Positions 26,373 to 35,552 of a DNA stretch of 64,000 bases are shown here, piece after piece. The position numbers and the translations under genes were made by a program. The DNA is from Nocardioidaceae bacterium (GTDB taxonomy: Bacteria > Actinomycetota > Actinomycetes > Propionibacteriales > Nocardioidaceae): positions 317,881 to 381,880 of the forward strand of contig JAUJOD010000002.1 of NCBI GenBank assembly GCA_030447865.1. Reading direction: 5' to 3'. Every line of letters starts with the position of its first letter. Positions within the stretch are counted from its first letter, which is position 1. The notes under the pieces are model-generated. The model searched no databases, was not told the origin of the DNA, and saw nothing but the letters and a program-made list of their open reading frames with translations.

Positions 26373-27617
26373 TCAGCGCAGCGACATGACCGGTTCACCG
26401 CCACGCAGCCCGGCGCCGGCGATCACACAGCGGCTGACCCGGCGGCTCGCCGCGCGGAGCGCCTGGCGGACGCATGACCGCTCGGCCAGCATTCCGAAGT
26501 AGCCCGGGTGCACGGACCCCTGCACCTGCCACGGAAACCAGCCGGTGGTGAGTTTGCTGACCCATTCCAGCCGGTTGACTGCGGCCGGGTCACGCCATGA
26601 CGAAAGGCCCACCTCCTCCAGCTGCCCTACGCCACGTTCGCAGAGCCGGTGCCCGTCGAACGCCCGGCTCATGTCCAAGAGGCTGGCGTTGGGCGCGCCG
26701 CTTCGACGTACTCCGCGGCTCACCGCCGCGTTGATCGCCTGGAGTGCGGTGCCGGCCCAGGTTGCGTCGGCGTCGAAGAGGGGGCACCCGCCGAGGACGT
26801 AGCGGGCGTGGAGGGTCTCTGGGTAGCGGATCTCCGGTCCAGGAGGCACCGGGGCCGGATAGGTCAACACGATGAGGCGGTAGACCTGGTGGCGGTAGCC
26901 GGCTTGCGACATGGCGGTGGACACCCGGTCGAGAGCCGCGGCGATCTCGGCGGCCACCGCCTGCACTCGGTCACTGGTGAAGCGGCTCGTCACGTCGAGC
27001 TCATCGGAGCAGTACTGCGGCTGGGAACCCGCGGTCAGCACGAAGCTGCTCACGCACCTGGCCAGTACCGGCCCGAACCCGAAGTCGTTGCCACCGATGG
27101 AGACCACGACAGCTGTCACGTCATGGGACTGCGCGAACCGCCGTAGCTCGGCCACCTGTCCGCGATGCCCGTTGCCGTCGGAGTAGCTGTCCAACCCGGG
27201 CTTGAACACCCCGTCGTGCCACTGCGACCGGGTGGTCGCCCCAGAGCAGGCCAGGTTCTTGCCGCGTACGGCTGCGTAGTCAAGCTCAGCGATCGACTCC
27301 TCGGCCCGGTGGCATCCGGGCTCGCGTTCCTTCTCGTCCCGTACGTCGAGATAGGCGTCGGCACCGAGTGCGTCGACCCGCTTCCACGCTTTGCTGGTGT
27401 TCCCCGCCCAGCGCGCACCCTCACCGGAGATGTAGCTGTCGCCGAGGGTGACCACCCACTGGGTTGGCGCCGGCGCACCCTGCCCCGCGGTGGTGGACGC
27501 TGTGACCGGCCCCTGCTCGGCGGACGTCTCGCTGCGCTGCCCTGCGGTGCAACCCGCCAGCAGCGCAGCGACAACGAGCAGCGGCAGAAATGATGCGTAC
27601 GGCGACCTGATCGGCAC
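26373..27617 (-). CDS. SGNH/GDSL-type hydrolase lipoprotein
   Basis: A 414-residue predicted lipoprotein esterase. The start VPIRSPYASFLPLLVVAALL leads to the lipobox LLAGC. A Thr/Ala-rich linker precedes the SGNH fold: block I VTLGDSYISGEGARW (catalytic Ser), block III SIGGNDFGFG, and a C-terminal VHPGYFG containing the likely catalytic His. Cysteines (PGCHR, NLACSG, ARCVSS) match actinobacterial SGNH lipases. GTG 27617 is chosen because an upstream ATG at 27692 would overlap rpsA and precede the signal peptide with 25 basic residues. The substrate is unknown. Confidence 0.82.
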   Translation of the reverse strand: MPIRSPYASFLPLLVVAALLAGCTAGQRSETSAEQGPVTASTTAGQGAPAPTQWVVTLGDSYISGEGARWAGNTSKAWKRVDALGADAYLDVRDEKEREPGCHRAEESIAELDYAAVRGKNLACSGATTRSQWHDGVFKPGLDSYSDGNGHRGQVAELRRFAQSHDVTAVVVSIGGNDFGFGPVLARCVSSFVLTAGSQPQYCSDELDVTSRFTSDRVQAVAAEIAAALDRVSTAMSQAGYRHQVYRLIVLTYPAPVPPGPEIRYPETLHARYVLGGCPLFDADATWAGTALQAINAAVSRGVRRSGAPNASLLDMSRAFDGHRLCERGVGQLEEVGLSSWRDPAAVNRLEWVSKLTTGWFPWQVQGSVHPGYFGMLAERSCVRQALRAASRRVSRCVIAGAGLRGGEPVMSLR

Positions 27618-27645
27618 TGCGCCACCCAACCGGCAGCTACGGCGA

Positions 27646-29148
27646 CTACTGGCCGCCGGTGAGCTTCTCGCGAAGAGCCTGCAGCGCCTCATCAGAGGCC
27701 AGCGCTCCCTCGGCAGGGGTCGCCGTAGCCGGTGTCGGAGCCGCCACGGTGGTCAGCGGGTCTGTGTCATCGGATGAGTAGTCCGACACCTCACCCGCAT
27801 CGACATCATCCTTCTGGGCGTCCTCGATCTGCTTCTTGTGAGCTTCCCAACGGCTGTGCGCCTCGGCGTACTGCCGTTCCCACGTGGCCTTCTGTGTGTC
27901 GTACCCCTCGAGCCACTCGCCGCTCTCCGCGTCGAAGCCCTCCGGATAGAGGTAGTTGCCGGCCTCGTCGTAGTTGGCCGCCATGCCGTAAAGCGCCGGG
28001 TCGAAGTCGTCCGACGTCGCGTCGACGCCCTCGTTCGCCTGCTTCAGCGACAAGGAGATGCGGCGCCGGTCAAGGTCGATGTCGATGATCTTGACCATCG
28101 CATCGTCGCCGACCTGGACGACCTGCTCGGGGATCTCGACGTGCCGCTCGGCGAGCTCGGAGATGTGCACGAGGCCCTCGATGCCCTCCTCGACGCGGAC
28201 GAACGCGCCGAACGGCACCAGCTTGGTGACCTTGCCCGGCACGATCTGGCCCATCTGGTGCATCCGGGCGAACTGCTGCCAGGGGTCTTCCTGCGTCGCC
28301 TTCAGTGACAGCGAGACCCGCTCGCGGTCCATGTCGACGTCGAGCACCTCGACGGTGACCTCCTGGCCCACCTCGACGACCTCGCTCGGATGGTCGATGT
28401 GCTTCCACGACAGCTCCGACACGTGCACGAGGCCGTCGACGCCACCAAGGTCGACGAACGCACCGAAGTTGACGATCGACGACACCACACCGGGCCGGAC
28501 CTGCCCCTTCTGCAGCTGCGTGAGGAAGTTCTGCCGGACCTCGGACTGGGTCTGTTCGAGCCACGCCCGCCTCGACAGCACGACGTTGTTGCGGTTCTTG
28601 TCGAGCTCGATGATCTTCGCCTCGAGCTCGCGGCCGACGTAGGGCTGCAGGTCGCGCACGCGGCGCATCTCGACAAGCGACGCGGGCAAGAAGCCGCGCA
28701 AGCCGATGTCGATGATCAGACCGCCCTTGACCACCTCGATGACGGTGCCCGTGACGATGCCGTCCTCTTCCTTGACCTTCTCGATCGTGCCCCAGGCGCG
28801 CTCGTACTGGGCGCGCTTCTTGGACAGGATCAGTCGCCCCTCTTTGTCTTCCTTCTGCAGCACCAGCGCTTCGACCTTGTCGCCGACCGACACGACGTCA
28901 CTGGGGTCGACGTCGTGCTTGATCGACAGCTCACGAGACGGGATGACGCCCTCGGTCTTGTAGCCGATGTCGAGGAGGACCTCGTCGCGGTCGACCTTGA
29001 CGATCGTGCCCTCGACGATGTCGCCGTCGTTGAAGTACTTGATGGTCGCGTCGATCGCGGCGAGGAAGTCCTCCGCCGTGCCGATGTCGTTGATCGCGAT
29101 CTGGGGGTTCTCCGGAGGGGCTGGAGGGGCCTGGACGCTACTCGTCAT
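27646..29148 (-). CDS. rpsA: 30S ribosomal protein S1
   Basis: A 500-residue ribosomal protein that binds mRNA on the small subunit. Four S1 RNA-binding domains are visible, e.g. GDIVEGTIVKVDRDEVLLDI, DGIVTGTVIEVVKGGLIIDI, VRPGVVSSIVNFGAFVDLGG and IVPGKVTKLVPFGAFVRVEE, followed by an acidic, Asp/Glu-rich C-terminus. Start MTSSVQAPP is the actinobacterial form. No close Shine-Dalgarno is seen (GGAG lies 12 bases upstream), which recalls the known atypical initiation of S1 mRNA in other bacteria. The SGNH gene follows in the same direction. Confidence 0.96.
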   Translation of the reverse strand: MTSSVQAPPAPPENPQIAINDIGTAEDFLAAIDATIKYFNDGDIVEGTIVKVDRDEVLLDIGYKTEGVIPSRELSIKHDVDPSDVVSVGDKVEALVLQKEDKEGRLILSKKRAQYERAWGTIEKVKEEDGIVTGTVIEVVKGGLIIDIGLRGFLPASLVEMRRVRDLQPYVGRELEAKIIELDKNRNNVVLSRRAWLEQTQSEVRQNFLTQLQKGQVRPGVVSSIVNFGAFVDLGGVDGLVHVSELSWKHIDHPSEVVEVGQEVTVEVLDVDMDRERVSLSLKATQEDPWQQFARMHQMGQIVPGKVTKLVPFGAFVRVEEGIEGLVHISELAERHVEIPEQVVQVGDDAMVKIIDIDLDRRRISLSLKQANEGVDATSDDFDPALYGMAANYDEAGNYLYPEGFDAESGEWLEGYDTQKATWERQYAEAHSRWEAHKKQIEDAQKDDVDAGEVSDYSSDDTDPLTTVAAPTPATATPAEGALASDEALQALREKLTGGQ

Positions 29149-29309
29149 AGGGGTGTGGAACTCCGTTGGATGGATGGTGGTCGTGCGTGCACGCCGAAGG
29201 CCCTCTGATCGCGGTCCCACCGAGTGTTCCGGGCCGCAGCAGGCCTGGGATGAGAAGTACGAGCACGAGCCTGCTCGGTCTGAGGTCGCACAAGCCCAAA
29301 GCGCACCCA

Positions 29310-30248
29310 CTAGGGTACGGCGTCCGCTCCCGCGGGGTCAACGCGAGCAGCGTCCCACGGCCACGCCCACAGGCTTTGCTCGCGCGCCTGCGCAAGCAGC
29401 AGCTGCGCCGCCAGTTCCCGTACGGCGTTGGAGGGAGTGCCGCCAGCCAGCTCGATTAGGGCCCAGAGATCCATCGCCCGCCCGTGCTCAAATGGCCCTC
29501 TGATGTGTCCAGGTGCCCAGTCGACGAAGCCCTCGATCATGGGGTCGACCAACCGGTCGTCGCGCTCGAACCGGGTGAAGTTGCCGAAGTCGGTGTGGAT
29601 GGAGCCGGCGTGGGCGAACTCCCAGTCGAGCACTCCGACGATGCCGCAGTCGGTCGGGTCGATCAAGATGTTCTTCGGGTTGAAGTCGCTGTGCGCGAGC
29701 ACGACGCGGGCATCGTTGTGGCGATCGTCCAAGGTGCGCTCCGCGATGTCGATCAAGGCCTGCAAGTCCTGCCAGTCCTGCTCCGCCCAGGCGGCGAGGC
29801 GGCCGGTATCGCGGAAGTGCTGTGCCCACGCCGCGAGGTCGGTGGGCGCGCCGTCTCTGGCGATGGTCAGATCGGCGTCAGCGAACATGCCGAAGCGCAG
29901 GAATGGGATGCTCGACAGCGAACCCAGCACCCAGCCCAAGTTGTAGCCAAGGGTCTCCCAGTCCAGGCCCGGCGGGTCGGCACGCAGCACCTGGTCGAGC
30001 GGAGTGCCGTCGAGGTGCTCAGTGACCAAGACCGCCGGCAGGTCGGCTGTCGCCGGACGCACCTCGAGGACGGCTGGAACGGGAAGGATCGCGCGCACCA
30101 ACCGCATCAGGCTGGCGTCGATCGCGGCACGCTGAGGGAGGCGGCGGTAGATCCGGACGACCACCCGGTCCCCACCGGCTTCCGCGAGGAACGTCTCGCC
30201 GCTGTAGCCGCCGGCGAGCGGCGTCATCGCCGTACCGTGCCAGTCCAT
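29310..30248 (-). CDS. Aminoglycoside/choline-kinase-like phosphotransferase
   Basis: A 312-residue APH-fold kinase. The glycine loop is LAGGYSGETFLAE. The ATP-anchoring region is RVVVRIYRR, where a Lys is more usual. The catalytic loop is LAHSDFNPKN (residues 184-193), and DWE at 208-210 is the metal-binding motif. A small-molecule or amino-sugar substrate is likely, but none can be assigned. ATG 30248 has GAGGAG four bases upstream. Readings extending to 30368 cross a repeated 14-mer and are not conserved. Confidence 0.83.
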   Translation of the reverse strand: MDWHGTAMTPLAGGYSGETFLAEAGGDRVVVRIYRRLPQRAAIDASLMRLVRAILPVPAVLEVRPATADLPAVLVTEHLDGTPLDQVLRADPPGLDWETLGYNLGWVLGSLSSIPFLRFGMFADADLTIARDGAPTDLAAWAQHFRDTGRLAAWAEQDWQDLQALIDIAERTLDDRHNDARVVLAHSDFNPKNILIDPTDCGIVGVLDWEFAHAGSIHTDFGNFTRFERDDRLVDPMIEGFVDWAPGHIRGPFEHGRAMDLWALIELAGGTPSNAVRELAAQLLLAQAREQSLWAWPWDAARVDPAGADAVP

Positions 30249-30262
30249 TCTGCTCCTCGAGT

Positions 30263-30276
30263 TGGTACGTTCTTGC
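30263..30276 (+). repeat. 14-mer shared with the inverted repeat at 48.6 kb
   Basis: TGGTACGTTCTTGC here is identical to 48604-48617, one arm of the long inverted repeat there. It lies 15 bases upstream of the phosphotransferase start. A 14-base exact match is not expected by chance in 64 kb, so it may be a fragment of a dispersed palindromic element. Confidence 0.45.
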
Positions 30277-30339
30277 TGTCGTACTGCCTTCCGCAGTGCA
30301 ACGGCGCTCCGCTTTGGGTTGTGTGCCGGCTGCTCCCCA

Positions 30340-30870
30340 TCAAGGCTCGAGGCGCTGGTAGCGGCCACGCCGGTGGATAAGCGGCGCTGACTCCTCGCCG
30401 ATCTCGATGTGCTCGACCACCGTGTCGACGAGGACCGACCAGCCCACGGTGGGTGGCTGCCCCTCGGTCAGCCGTACGCCGACCCAGGCGCTGACGCCGA
30501 GAAGCACCGGCCCCCAGGCAGAGTCGGTCCACTCCCCCAGCCGGAATGCCCCGCCAGGCGCCGGAGCGAGCCCGGCGAAGGCCTCCGCGAGGTTGCGGTG
30601 CTGCCACTGCAGCAGCTGTACGACGGCGACCCGGGCCTGCAGCAGCCGCTCCGCCAGCCCTGAGTCCGGGTCGAGCAGCGCCACGACATGCGCCGGCTCC
30701 CCGGGCGAAACGAGTAGCGACGAGACGGGCAGCCCGGCGCGTGCGCCGGGCTCGTCGCCAGCGCCGCTTGTCCACAACGACACTGCGCCACCCAGCCGCC
30801 CGCGGAAGCGACGTACGGGCTCCCGTTCGGACTCCGGGGGGAGAAAGGGATGCCCGGAATGGATGGTCAC
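30340..30870 (-). CDS. Flavin reductase-like (FMN-binding split barrel) protein
   Basis: A 176-residue protein of the flavin-reductase-like group. It starts MTIHSGHPFLPPESEREPVR; core strands include AGLPVSSLLVSPGEPAHVVA, LLDPDSGLAERLL and a Trp-rich middle. The C-terminus TVVEHIEIGEESAPLIHRRG with a final RYQRL is family-typical. It probably binds FMN; a partner is unknown. It lies 91 bases upstream of the phosphotransferase in the same direction and is divergent from the sigma-PASTA fusion gene. Confidence 0.75.
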   Translation of the reverse strand: MTIHSGHPFLPPESEREPVRRFRGRLGGAVSLWTSGAGDEPGARAGLPVSSLLVSPGEPAHVVALLDPDSGLAERLLQARVAVVQLLQWQHRNLAEAFAGLAPAPGGAFRLGEWTDSAWGPVLLGVSAWVGVRLTEGQPPTVGWSVLVDTVVEHIEIGEESAPLIHRRGRYQRLEP

Positions 30871-30989
30871 CGAATCAGCGTAAAGTCACCACGCCGACAT
30901 CGCCCTCGCCGGTCACGACCACCGCGCCGGGTCGCAACTGCCGGTGAGCAGACGCCCCCCGACCTAGGTAGGACACCTAGGCTGTCGGT

Positions 30990-32384
30990 GTGCCGGCACC
31001 GGACGACTTCCTCCACTTCGCCGCAGGCCATGCTCACGAGCTGGTGCGGGTTGGTCACGCAGCGACGGGTGAGCTGGCTGTCGGGGAGCGGCTGGCCGAA
31101 GACGCTCTCGTGGAGGTCTTCCGCTCGTGGCCGCTGTTGCCCGCCGATGACCGGCTGCCGGCCGCCCGTCGAGCGCTCGCGACGGCCGCACGTCAGGGCA
31201 GGCGGCTGGCGGCCGCGCCCAGGTTCAGCGGCGGCCTGGAACTTCGAGACTTCCGCGCGGTTGACAACGAGGAGGTGCCGCCTAGTGGTGACCTCGATAA
31301 CGGTGCGGTCCTCTGGGAGGCGCTGGACAACCTCAGCGCGCCGCAGCGGCTGACCGTTGCCCTGCTCTACGCCGGCGACCTCACCGTCGACGAGGCGGCG
31401 CGGGTCCTTCGGCGGCCGGTCGCGGCGGTACGCCGCACGCAATGTCGGGCGCTGAACGAGCTCCGGCTGGCTGCAGACCTCGAGCCGGCCGTGGTTACGG
31501 AGCGAGGGGGTGAGACTGGGGGCGAGGACTATCTCGAGCGGAGGGTCCGAGAGGCACTGCACTCGCACATCGACGTACCTCTCGACGTCGCTCCGCTGCT
31601 ACACCGGGTGGCGGACCGCACCGCCGATGCCCGTCAGCGGTCTCATCGTAGTTTCGCGCTCGCGGGTGCGGCCGGAGTGCTGGTCGTCGGTACTGTGTGC
31701 GCTCTGGTCTGGAGCCTGCTCGGCAGTGCTGCGCCTCAGCGCCCAGACGCGCTGACCCCACCGCCGTTACCGCCGGGAACCCAGCTGGTCGGCTATCGCA
31801 CGATCGCGGCCGTCGTACCGGCGGACTGGACGCTCGCCGAGTTGCGCTGCGGCCGCATCGTCGCGGATGGCACGGCCTACCGGGACTGGGCGACGAGCGG
31901 CCAGTGCACCGCCGCCGGTCGAGCGCCGAGCGTCACCTTCGCCGACGCGCCGATCAACTTCGCACCGATGTCCGCACCGCCCGAGCGGACGAGCCACGTT
32001 GCCGGCTACGTATCGATGCGCTCGTTGCTGACGCGGATCAAGGGCGTCTATCAACAGACGGTGTTCGTCTTCGCGGCTAGGTTCATGATGACGGTGCGCT
32101 CACCCGACCTGAAGGTCGTAGACGCCATCATCTCCTCGATTCGCGCGGTACCCGACGGGTTCACCGTCGTTCCGGCATGTGAGCGGCTCCCGATGCGAAA
32201 GGCCGTCGCCGCGTTGTCCGACGCTGGCCTGACCGCAAACCTCTTGTTCACGACGTCACTGGCGATCGGGCCAGCCTTACCGCCGAGCCGGTACGGCGGC
32301 CCACTGGTGACGCTTCAGGACCGGGCGTCGGGCTCGGTCGTCCGTGCCGGAACCGCTGTGGCGCTGACCATTCCCGGTTATTGA
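30990..32384 (+). CDS. Sigma-factor-like / transmembrane / PASTA-like fusion protein
   Basis: A 464-residue protein made of parts that are separate genes 2.6 kb away. Residues ~5-75 resemble a degenerate sigma region 2 (DDFLHFAAGHAHELVRVGHA). Residues 105-160 resemble region 4 (LWEALDNLSAPQRLTVALLY ... RALNELR). Residues 183-215 match the cytoplasmic stretch of the membrane protein at 35549. A helix follows at ~221-245. The outside part has two Cys (ELRCG, SGQCT) and a C-terminal PASTA-like unit (~390-464). It may be a membrane-tethered sigma factor or a dead regulator; DNA binding is unproven. No family is known to me. Confidence 0.75.
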   Translation: MPAPDDFLHFAAGHAHELVRVGHAATGELAVGERLAEDALVEVFRSWPLLPADDRLPAARRALATAARQGRRLAAAPRFSGGLELRDFRAVDNEEVPPSGDLDNGAVLWEALDNLSAPQRLTVALLYAGDLTVDEAARVLRRPVAAVRRTQCRALNELRLAADLEPAVVTERGGETGGEDYLERRVREALHSHIDVPLDVAPLLHRVADRTADARQRSHRSFALAGAAGVLVVGTVCALVWSLLGSAAPQRPDALTPPPLPPGTQLVGYRTIAAVVPADWTLAELRCGRIVADGTAYRDWATSGQCTAAGRAPSVTFADAPINFAPMSAPPERTSHVAGYVSMRSLLTRIKGVYQQTVFVFAARFMMTVRSPDLKVVDAIISSIRAVPDGFTVVPACERLPMRKAVAALSDAGLTANLLFTTSLAIGPALPPSRYGGPLVTLQDRASGSVVRAGTAVALTIPGY

Positions 32385-32447
32385 CGCTGTCGACGCCTGG
32401 GGTAAGCACCCGGCGGATTGTCGGTGGTCTGCTCTATTGTCGTATGC

Positions 32448-33775
32448 ATGTTCGACATCGACTTTACCGCTCTGGACGCCGATGCCACGTTGGCGACAGC
32501 GGGCAGTGCGCGGGCGGTGGCGGAGCGGGCCGAGGTGGTTGTGCTGCAAGCCGCGGCGCATTGGGCTGATCTGCACGGCAATCTCGGCGTCGACCCGGAC
32601 AGCCACGCGTTGCCGGGGATGGAGCAACTTGTTCAGCTGGGCGGTGACGGCACACCGGAGGTGGCGGAGTTCGCGCCGGCTGAGCTGGGTGCTGAGCTGG
32701 CCATGTCACCATTCGCGGCCCGGCAGCTGATCGCGGATGCGTTGGATCTGCGACACCGCCTCCCCCGGCTGTGGGGCCGGGTGCTGGCCGGTGAGGTGAA
32801 GCCGTGGATCGGCCGCAAGACCGCCGACGCGACCCGGGCCGTCCCCGCCGAGGTCGCCGCAGAAGTGGACCGGCGGGTGACGAAGTGGGCGCACGCACTG
32901 TCGTGGGGCCGGTTGGAGCACATCATCGCCGCTACCGTCATCGCCGCCGACCCCGCCGCCGCGCAGCAGCAGGCACGCCAAGCGCAGCAGCAGCAGGGCG
33001 TATGGGTTGGTCAGTCCAGCGACCACGGCATCAAGGACATCTTCATCCGCACCGAGACACCGAACGCGATCTGGTTCGACGCCTCCATCGACCGCATCGC
33101 CGACAGCCTCAGCTTGCTCGGCGACACCGACAGCAAAGACAACCGCCGCGCACGCGCGGTCGGAGTGCTAGCCCAACCACAACAAGCACTCGACCTCTTC
33201 GCCACCACCGCCCGGCTGGCCGCCGGTGGCGCCACCGCGACCCCCGCCGTCGGAACAAGCGGGATTGACCCGCGGCCACCGGCGACCCTGTACATCCACC
33301 TCGACCAGGACTCCTTAACCCGCGACAGCGACGGGGTGGCCCGGTTCGAAGGGTCGGCCCGGTCACCATCGACCAGGTTAAGACGTGGCTCAGGCACTGC
33401 CAGGTGACGGTCAAACCGGTGATCGACCTGGCCAACCAGGCACCCGTCGACGGCTACGAAGTCCCCGACCGGCTACGGGAAGCGATGCACCTGCGCAGCC
33501 CGGTCGACGTGTTCCCCTACGCCACCAACACCACCCGCACCAAACAAGCCGACCATTCCGACCCGTACATGGACCCCGGTGACGGCGGGCCACCAGGCCA
33601 AACCCGGCTGGACAACCTCGCCCCCATGGTCACGTTCCATCACCGGATCAAGACCCACGGCCGATGGCAGGTCAGACACGTGTTCAACGGGGTCTTCGTC
33701 TGGCGATCACCCCACGGGCGACTATTCCTCGTCGACTCCACCGGCACCCACCGCATCACCACCACCGCCGCCTGA
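32448..33775 (+). pseudogene. DUF222 / 13E12-type HNH endonuclease gene, frameshifted
   Basis: Two frames of one gene. The first (to ~33350) starts MFDIDFTALDADATLATAGS and holds the DUF222 core MSPFAARQLIADALDLRHRL with KPWIGRKTADATRAVP. At about 33349 a single-base loss shifts the frame. The continuation in the next frame reads GPVTIDQVKTWLRHCQVTV and ends with the HNH part TRLDNLAPMVTFHHRIKTHG and WRSPHGR. As written, the first frame stops at 33407. It is either a true pseudogene or a sequencing error. The family is repeated many times in actinomycete genomes and is probably mobile. Confidence 0.8.
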
Positions 33776-33788
33776 GAGCCTTGCCGGC

Positions 33789-34778
33789 TCAACTGGTGAG
33801 AGCGGGCAGCACCTCGCGCCCGAACACGTCCATCCACTCGACCTGGTTGCGACCGACGTTGTGCAGGTAGATCTGCGTGATGCCGAGGTCGAGAAACTTC
33901 TGGATCTCGGCCCGGTGCGCATCAGGGTCTGAGGAGATCACCATGCGGCCGGTGAAGTCCTCGGGCCGCACCAGTGCAGCCATCGCGGCGAAGTCGTGAG
34001 GTGACCGCACGTCCTGCTTCGCGAACTTCATGCCCCCGTTGGGCCACTCGGTCATTGCGTTGGCGAGGGCCTCCTCGTCGGTGGGTGCCCACGACAGGTG
34101 CAGCTGTAACAGCTTCGGCATCGCGGCGGGATCCTTGCCGGCCGAACGTGCGCCCTCCGCAAACTTGGCCAGCACCCCCGCCACCTTGTCGACCGTCGCG
34201 CCCGGCGTGATGATGCCGTCGCAGCGGGCACCGGTCTTCTTGGCGGTCACCGGACCGGCGGTGGCGACCAGGATGGCTGGCGGCAGCTGCGGCATCGTCC
34301 AGAGCCGAGTCGCGTGGAGCTTGAAGTAGTCGCCGGAATGCTTGACGTCCTTGCCGGAGAACAGCTTCTGGATCACCTCGATCGCCTCGAACATCATCGT
34401 GATGCGCTCCGGCGCCTCAGGCCAGTAGCGGGCAACGACGTGCTCGTTCAGCGCCTCCCCCGACCCCAGCCCCAGCCAGGTCCGGCCGGGGTAGAGCTCC
34501 TCCAGCGTCGCCGCGGCCTGCGCCACGATGGCGGGGTGGTACCGGAAGCTCGGACAGGTCACGCCCGGTCCGAGGTCGCCTGTCGTCCGCTGACCCACCG
34601 CACTCAAGACGTTCCAGACGTACGCCGCGTGGCCCTGCTGTGGCACCCACGGTTGGAAGTGGTCGGCCGCCATCACGCCCGTGAAGCCGTGCCGCTCTGC
34701 TGTCTCGCACAGGTCGACGATCTCTCGGGGCCCGAACTGCTCCAGCGCTGCGGCGTACCCGACCTTGGCTTGGCTCAT
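33789..34778 (-). CDS. F420-dependent LLM-class oxidoreductase (TIGR03557-like)
   Basis: A 329-residue luciferase-like-fold enzyme of the F420-dependent glucose-6-phosphate-dehydrogenase-like group. It starts MSQAKVGYAAALEQFGPREI; conserved blocks are GVMAADHFQPWVPQQGHAAY, GPGVTCPSFRYHPAIVAQAA and the phosphate-binding WLGLGSGEALNEHV. It is likely a hydride-transfer enzyme using coenzyme F420; the substrate is unknown. The stop lies 13 bases from the end of the HNH pseudogene, with which it is convergent. Confidence 0.88.
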   Translation of the reverse strand: MSQAKVGYAAALEQFGPREIVDLCETAERHGFTGVMAADHFQPWVPQQGHAAYVWNVLSAVGQRTTGDLGPGVTCPSFRYHPAIVAQAAATLEELYPGRTWLGLGSGEALNEHVVARYWPEAPERITMMFEAIEVIQKLFSGKDVKHSGDYFKLHATRLWTMPQLPPAILVATAGPVTAKKTGARCDGIITPGATVDKVAGVLAKFAEGARSAGKDPAAMPKLLQLHLSWAPTDEEALANAMTEWPNGGMKFAKQDVRSPHDFAAMAALVRPEDFTGRMVISSDPDAHRAEIQKFLDLGITQIYLHNVGRNQVEWMDVFGREVLPALTS

Positions 34779-34961
34779 CGGCCCTCTCCTCTCCTGCCGA
34801 CAGCCGCCGGCTCACTGCGTTGTCGCCTGCCCCGAGAGCGTACCTATCACATGGGCGTGGACCTGACCGGGAAGAAAGTTGCGGATCGGCCGCAGCGTCT
34901 GAGGCCCTACCGGCATCTTGGGTTGTAGAGGAGTGACGCTGCATGACGGAGACTGAGAGCC

Positions 34962-35552
34962 GTGGCTGACGACCCGGTGAGCGACTTCGACGCGTTCGCC
35001 GTGTCGTTCGCCGGCAACTTATACAACCTCGCCTACCTGCTGACCGGCCATCGGCAGGCAGCCGAAGACCTGACCCAGGACGCGTTATTGGCGATCTACC
35101 GGCACTGGTCGAGGGTCCGCGCCGTCGACCGCCCCGATGCCTACGCCAAACGGGTGCTCACCAACTGCCATCTCGGCCGGCACAGACGTCGACGAGTCAC
35201 CGAAGTGGGTGGAATCGACCTCGTCGACGTGGAAGCGAGGGGTCTTGACCATGACCCCATCGCAGCATTCGCCGAACGCGACGAGATGTGGGAAGCGCTG
35301 TCGACGCTGTCAGACCGCCAGCGAGCCGTACTGGTCTTGCGCTACTACGAGGGCATGACCGACCGAGAGATCGCCGCCACGTTGCGGTGGCGGGCAGCAA
35401 GCGTGCGCAGTACGGCGGCGCGAGCCCTCTCCCGATTGCGGACGGCGTCTGGCCTCGTCGCCTCCCCGCCCGGTACTGCAAGCGTCGACACCGCCGCTCG
35501 TCGCGCCGCCGATCGCACTTCGGTCACCGAATCCAACCCGAGGAAGCCATGA
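34962..35552 (+). CDS. SigE-family ECF-type RNA polymerase sigma factor
   Basis: A 196-residue extracytoplasmic-function-like sigma factor of the actinobacterial SigE family. Region 2 covers ~8-78 (LAYLLTGHRQAAEDLTQDAL, RPDAYAKRVLTNCHLGRHRR) and region 4 covers ~107-160 (TLSDRQRAVLVLRYYEGMTD, REIAATLRWRAASVRSTAAR). The GTG start at 34962 follows GGAGACTGAGAGCC. Its stop overlaps the start of the next gene by four bases (ATGA), so the membrane protein is probably its coupled partner and candidate anti-sigma factor. It shows end-to-end similarity to residues 5-160 of the fusion at 30990. Confidence 0.9.
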   Translation: MADDPVSDFDAFAVSFAGNLYNLAYLLTGHRQAAEDLTQDALLAIYRHWSRVRAVDRPDAYAKRVLTNCHLGRHRRRRVTEVGGIDLVDVEARGLDHDPIAAFAERDEMWEALSTLSDRQRAVLVLRYYEGMTDREIAATLRWRAASVRSTAARALSRLRTASGLVASPPGTASVDTAARRAADRTSVTESNPRKP

